A stretch of DNA of 7,382 nucleotides from assembly GCA_023460155.1 (NCBI GenBank), contig JAEWRF010000039.1, positions 1-7,382 on the forward strand. Direction: 5' to 3'. This DNA is from Bacillota bacterium. GTDB taxonomy: Bacteria > Bacillota > Clostridia > Oscillospirales > Acutalibacteraceae. This document shows positions 5,290-7,382 of the stretch, piece after piece (positions within the stretch are counted from its first letter, which is position 1; the number at the start of each line of letters is the position of its first letter). The translations under genes were made by a program, and so were the position numbers. The notes under the pieces are model-generated. The model searched no databases. It was not told where the DNA came from and saw only the letters and a program-made list of their open reading frames with translations.

Positions 5290-7350
5290 ATGGATAACAG
5301 GATTCTGGGACCCTGCGAGCAGTGTATTCATGACGAGCCGGCTGCTACGACGGCATGGTGTCCGATCCATGTTGACGTTGCGGCTTTTAACGCCGAGATG
5401 GAAAAAGGCGAGTTTAAGAAAGCCTACAAAATTCTGGAGAAAAAGATGCCTTTTGCGGGAGTCATCGGCATGATATGCGATCATCCCTGTGAAAAAGCAT
5501 GCGTCAGGAATGGGCTGGACCGTTCGATTGCAGTTTCCGAGTTGGAACGCGCCGCGGTTTCTTACGGGTATACGCCTTTTAAAAAGGGGCTGACACCCCC
5601 TCAGAAAACCGGAACGGCAGCCGTTGTCGGCGGAGGAATCAGCGGAATGACCGCGGCCTTTGAACTGAGCAAAAAAGGCTTTCAGGTCACCATTTATGAA
5701 AAGGCCGGCAGGCTCGGCGGAAGCATTTGGAATCACGAAGGCAAAGCTCTTCGGAAAGAGACCATTGAAGAGGAGCTCAAAATCATTCCGAAGCTTGGCA
5801 TCAGCGTTTTATTTGACCAGAAAGTCGGCAAATCTTTGCTGAACAAACTGGTTTCGGAATTCAATGTGGTTTATCTCGGAACAGGCGAATGGGAGGAAGA
5901 ACTGGCGATCGACCCGAATACATTTCAGGTGAACGGTTCCTCCGTCTTTGCCGGGGGCAGACTTTTCTATCAAAACGATTCGGTAATCTATGCCGTCAGT
6001 TCCGGAAAAAGAGCCGCCGTTTCCATGGAACGGTATGTAAAGAAATCCTCGTTGACTGCGGGAAGAGAAAAAGAAAGCTCCTACGAAACCCCGCTGAACT
6101 ACAGTCTGGAAGATGTCGGGCCTGCGGAAAGAGTGAAAAAAGCCGACGAGATTTACACGCAGGAGGAAGCAAAAAAAGAAGCTCAGCGCTGCCTGAAATG
6201 CAGGTGCTCCGAGTGTCAGAAGGCTTGTGCGCATCTGAAAAAATTTGATATGGTGCCCAAAACTTATGGGCGCCAGATTTTCATCAACGAAGGCGTCATC
6301 CTCGGCACGCATTACGCCAATAAGATGATCAATTCCTGCGCAATGTGCGGTCTCTGCACAGAGCAGTGTCCATCGGGAATCGGAATGGAAGAAATTATCC
6401 GCAAAACAAGGGAAAGCATGGTTGAAAAGGGCAAAATGCCGCTTTCCGCCCACGATTTTGCTTTGAAGGATATGGAATTCAGCAACAGCGACCGGTTCTT
6501 TCTGGTGAAATCCCCTCCCCCGATTCCGGAAGAAAAAAGGGAGGCCAGAGAAAAGGAGCTATTCACTTATCCGCGTCTCGCCTTTTCCAAATACGCGCAG
6601 TCCGTATTCCGAGGCGACCCGGTCGGCCGGCAAAAAGCGGATTATCTCTTTTATCCCGGATGCCAGCTTTCGGCTTCCTCACCCGAGTATGTCAAAAAAT
6701 CCTATGCGTATCTTGTATCCCGAATCAAGGAAGGCGTCGGCCTGATGCTCGGCTGCTGCGGCGCACCCGCCGACTGGGCAGGCAGACAGGATCTGATGGA
6801 GGAAAATATTCAAAGGCTGCGGAACGCATGGACCGAAATGGACAAGCCTACGTTTATTCTGGCATGCTCCAGCTGCAGCGCCGTTTTTGAAAAATATCTT
6901 CCGGAAATCCCCCGCGTTTCCCTGTGGGAAATCTTCGAGCAGTACGGTCTGCCGGAAACTGCCGCAAACGGGAACGGACATGTTCTTTGTGTTCATGACG
7001 CCTGTTCCACAAGACATAATAAAGCAATTCACGACAGTCTGAGGCAGCTTGCGGCAAAACTCGGATACGACATCCGGGAGCTGAAATATTCCAAGGAAAA
7101 AACGAAATGCTGCGGTTACGGCGGGCTCGTCTATTTTGCCAACCGGGAACAGTCGAATGACTTTGTCAAAGACCGGATCAGTGAAAGCGGCGAAGATTAT
7201 CTTGTTTACTGCGCCATGTGCAAAGACCTGTTCGTCGAAGGCGGAAAAAGGACCTATCATATTCTCGACCTGATTTTCGGGGAAATCTGGAAGGATATCG
7301 CTCAGGAAATGATGCCGATCCTATCGGAACGGCATGCGAATCGGGCATAG
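5290..7350 (+). CDS. FAD/Fe-S + HdrC-like + HdrB-like (CCG) fusion electron-transfer protein
   Basis: 686 residues from ATG 5290, with AAGGAGG 6 nt upstream. An in-frame ATG at 5242 would start inside the hairpin and is rejected. Domains in order: an N-terminal GltD/NfnL-like Fe-S region (9-92; C9, C12, C24, C63, C67, C71); an FAD Rossmann half with GGGISG (114-119) and E137; its second half near 192-251; an HdrC-like dicluster segment with C301, C304, C306, C309, C313 and C350, C353, C356, C360; then two CCG domains like HdrB, the first with C458, C489-C490, C526, C529, the second with C572, C607-C608, C641, C644. In HdrB such motifs bind noncubane [4Fe-4S] clusters. The inserted NAD(P)-binding domain normally found between the FAD halves is absent: GTG (197-199) is followed within 25 residues by VFAGG (219-223), and the usual FAD aspartate after GG is R224. 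No membrane segment is seen. Its position after mop suggests it takes electrons from Mop via the polyferredoxin. Final acceptor unknown. I recall similar proteins being named pyridine nucleotide-disulfide oxidoreductase/dicluster-binding protein. Confidence 0.88.
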   Translation: MDNRILGPCEQCIHDEPAATTAWCPIHVDVAAFNAEMEKGEFKKAYKILEKKMPFAGVIGMICDHPCEKACVRNGLDRSIAVSELERAAVSYGYTPFKKGLTPPQKTGTAAVVGGGISGMTAAFELSKKGFQVTIYEKAGRLGGSIWNHEGKALRKETIEEELKIIPKLGISVLFDQKVGKSLLNKLVSEFNVVYLGTGEWEEELAIDPNTFQVNGSSVFAGGRLFYQNDSVIYAVSSGKRAAVSMERYVKKSSLTAGREKESSYETPLNYSLEDVGPAERVKKADEIYTQEEAKKEAQRCLKCRCSECQKACAHLKKFDMVPKTYGRQIFINEGVILGTHYANKMINSCAMCGLCTEQCPSGIGMEEIIRKTRESMVEKGKMPLSAHDFALKDMEFSNSDRFFLVKSPPPIPEEKREAREKELFTYPRLAFSKYAQSVFRGDPVGRQKADYLFYPGCQLSASSPEYVKKSYAYLVSRIKEGVGLMLGCCGAPADWAGRQDLMEENIQRLRNAWTEMDKPTFILACSSCSAVFEKYLPEIPRVSLWEIFEQYGLPETAANGNGHVLCVHDACSTRHNKAIHDSLRQLAAKLGYDIRELKYSKEKTKCCGYGGLVYFANREQSNDFVKDRISESGEDYLVYCAMCKDLFVEGGKRTYHILDLIFGEIWKDIAQEMMPILSERHANRA

Positions 7351-7382
7351 CTAAAGAAATCGATGCTGAGGGAATTCTGGAA
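7351..7382. other. Short tail after the fusion gene
   Basis: The last 32 bases show no terminator hairpin and no ribosome binding site. An ATG at 7363 opens a frame to the edge but has no support. Whether the operon continues cannot be seen. Confidence 0.4.

Overview
This window looks like part of the chromosome of an anaerobic bacterium, most likely a member of Clostridia (Bacillota) with mid-range GC. The reasons are strong AGGAGG-type ribosome binding sites before nearly every gene, TATAAT/TTGNNN-type promoters, many 4Fe-4S cysteine motifs, and a molybdenum aldehyde oxidoreductase of the kind found in Clostridia and Desulfovibrio. The phylum call is inference; no rRNA or other marker gene is present.

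Layout. Two transcription units diverge from an intergenic region at about 1222-1880. Leftward (minus strand) are a MogA/MoaB-type molybdopterin adenylyltransferase (730-1221), a small MOSC-domain protein (290-718), and the 5' part of a HypB-type GTPase that runs off the window (1-239). A pair of tandem promoters with identical 17-bp spacers, offset by 12 bp, lies upstream of the mogA-like gene. Rightward (plus strand) are a 16-cysteine polyferredoxin (1881-2330), a Mop-type molybdenum/[2Fe-2S] aldehyde oxidoreductase (2498-5224), and a 686-residue fusion protein (5290-7350). The fusion protein joins an FAD/Fe-S (GltD/NfnL/HdrA-like) module, an HdrC-like dicluster segment and an HdrB-like pair of CCG domains.

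How the genes fit together. The left operon supplies or handles molybdenum cofactor (MogA step plus a MOSC protein). The right operon uses that cofactor: Mop would oxidise an aldehyde, pass electrons through its two [2Fe-2S] clusters to the polyferredoxin, and from there to the FAD/HdrC/HdrB-like fusion. That fusion keeps the FAD-side Rossmann motif but appears to lack the inserted NAD(P)H-binding domain, and it has non-cysteine residues at two usual cluster positions. A simple NAD(P)-linked aldehyde dehydrogenase system is therefore unlikely; the terminal acceptor is unknown. This electron-transfer module is the most interesting part of the window.

Noncoding features worth noting are a candidate structured 5' leader before the polyferredoxin gene (about 1503-1676), a perfect 13-bp hairpin just before the fusion gene's ribosome binding site (5245-5275), an intercistronic hairpin before hypB (261-287), and a possible small ORF that overlaps the mop start by ATGA (2400-2501, longest form from 2337).
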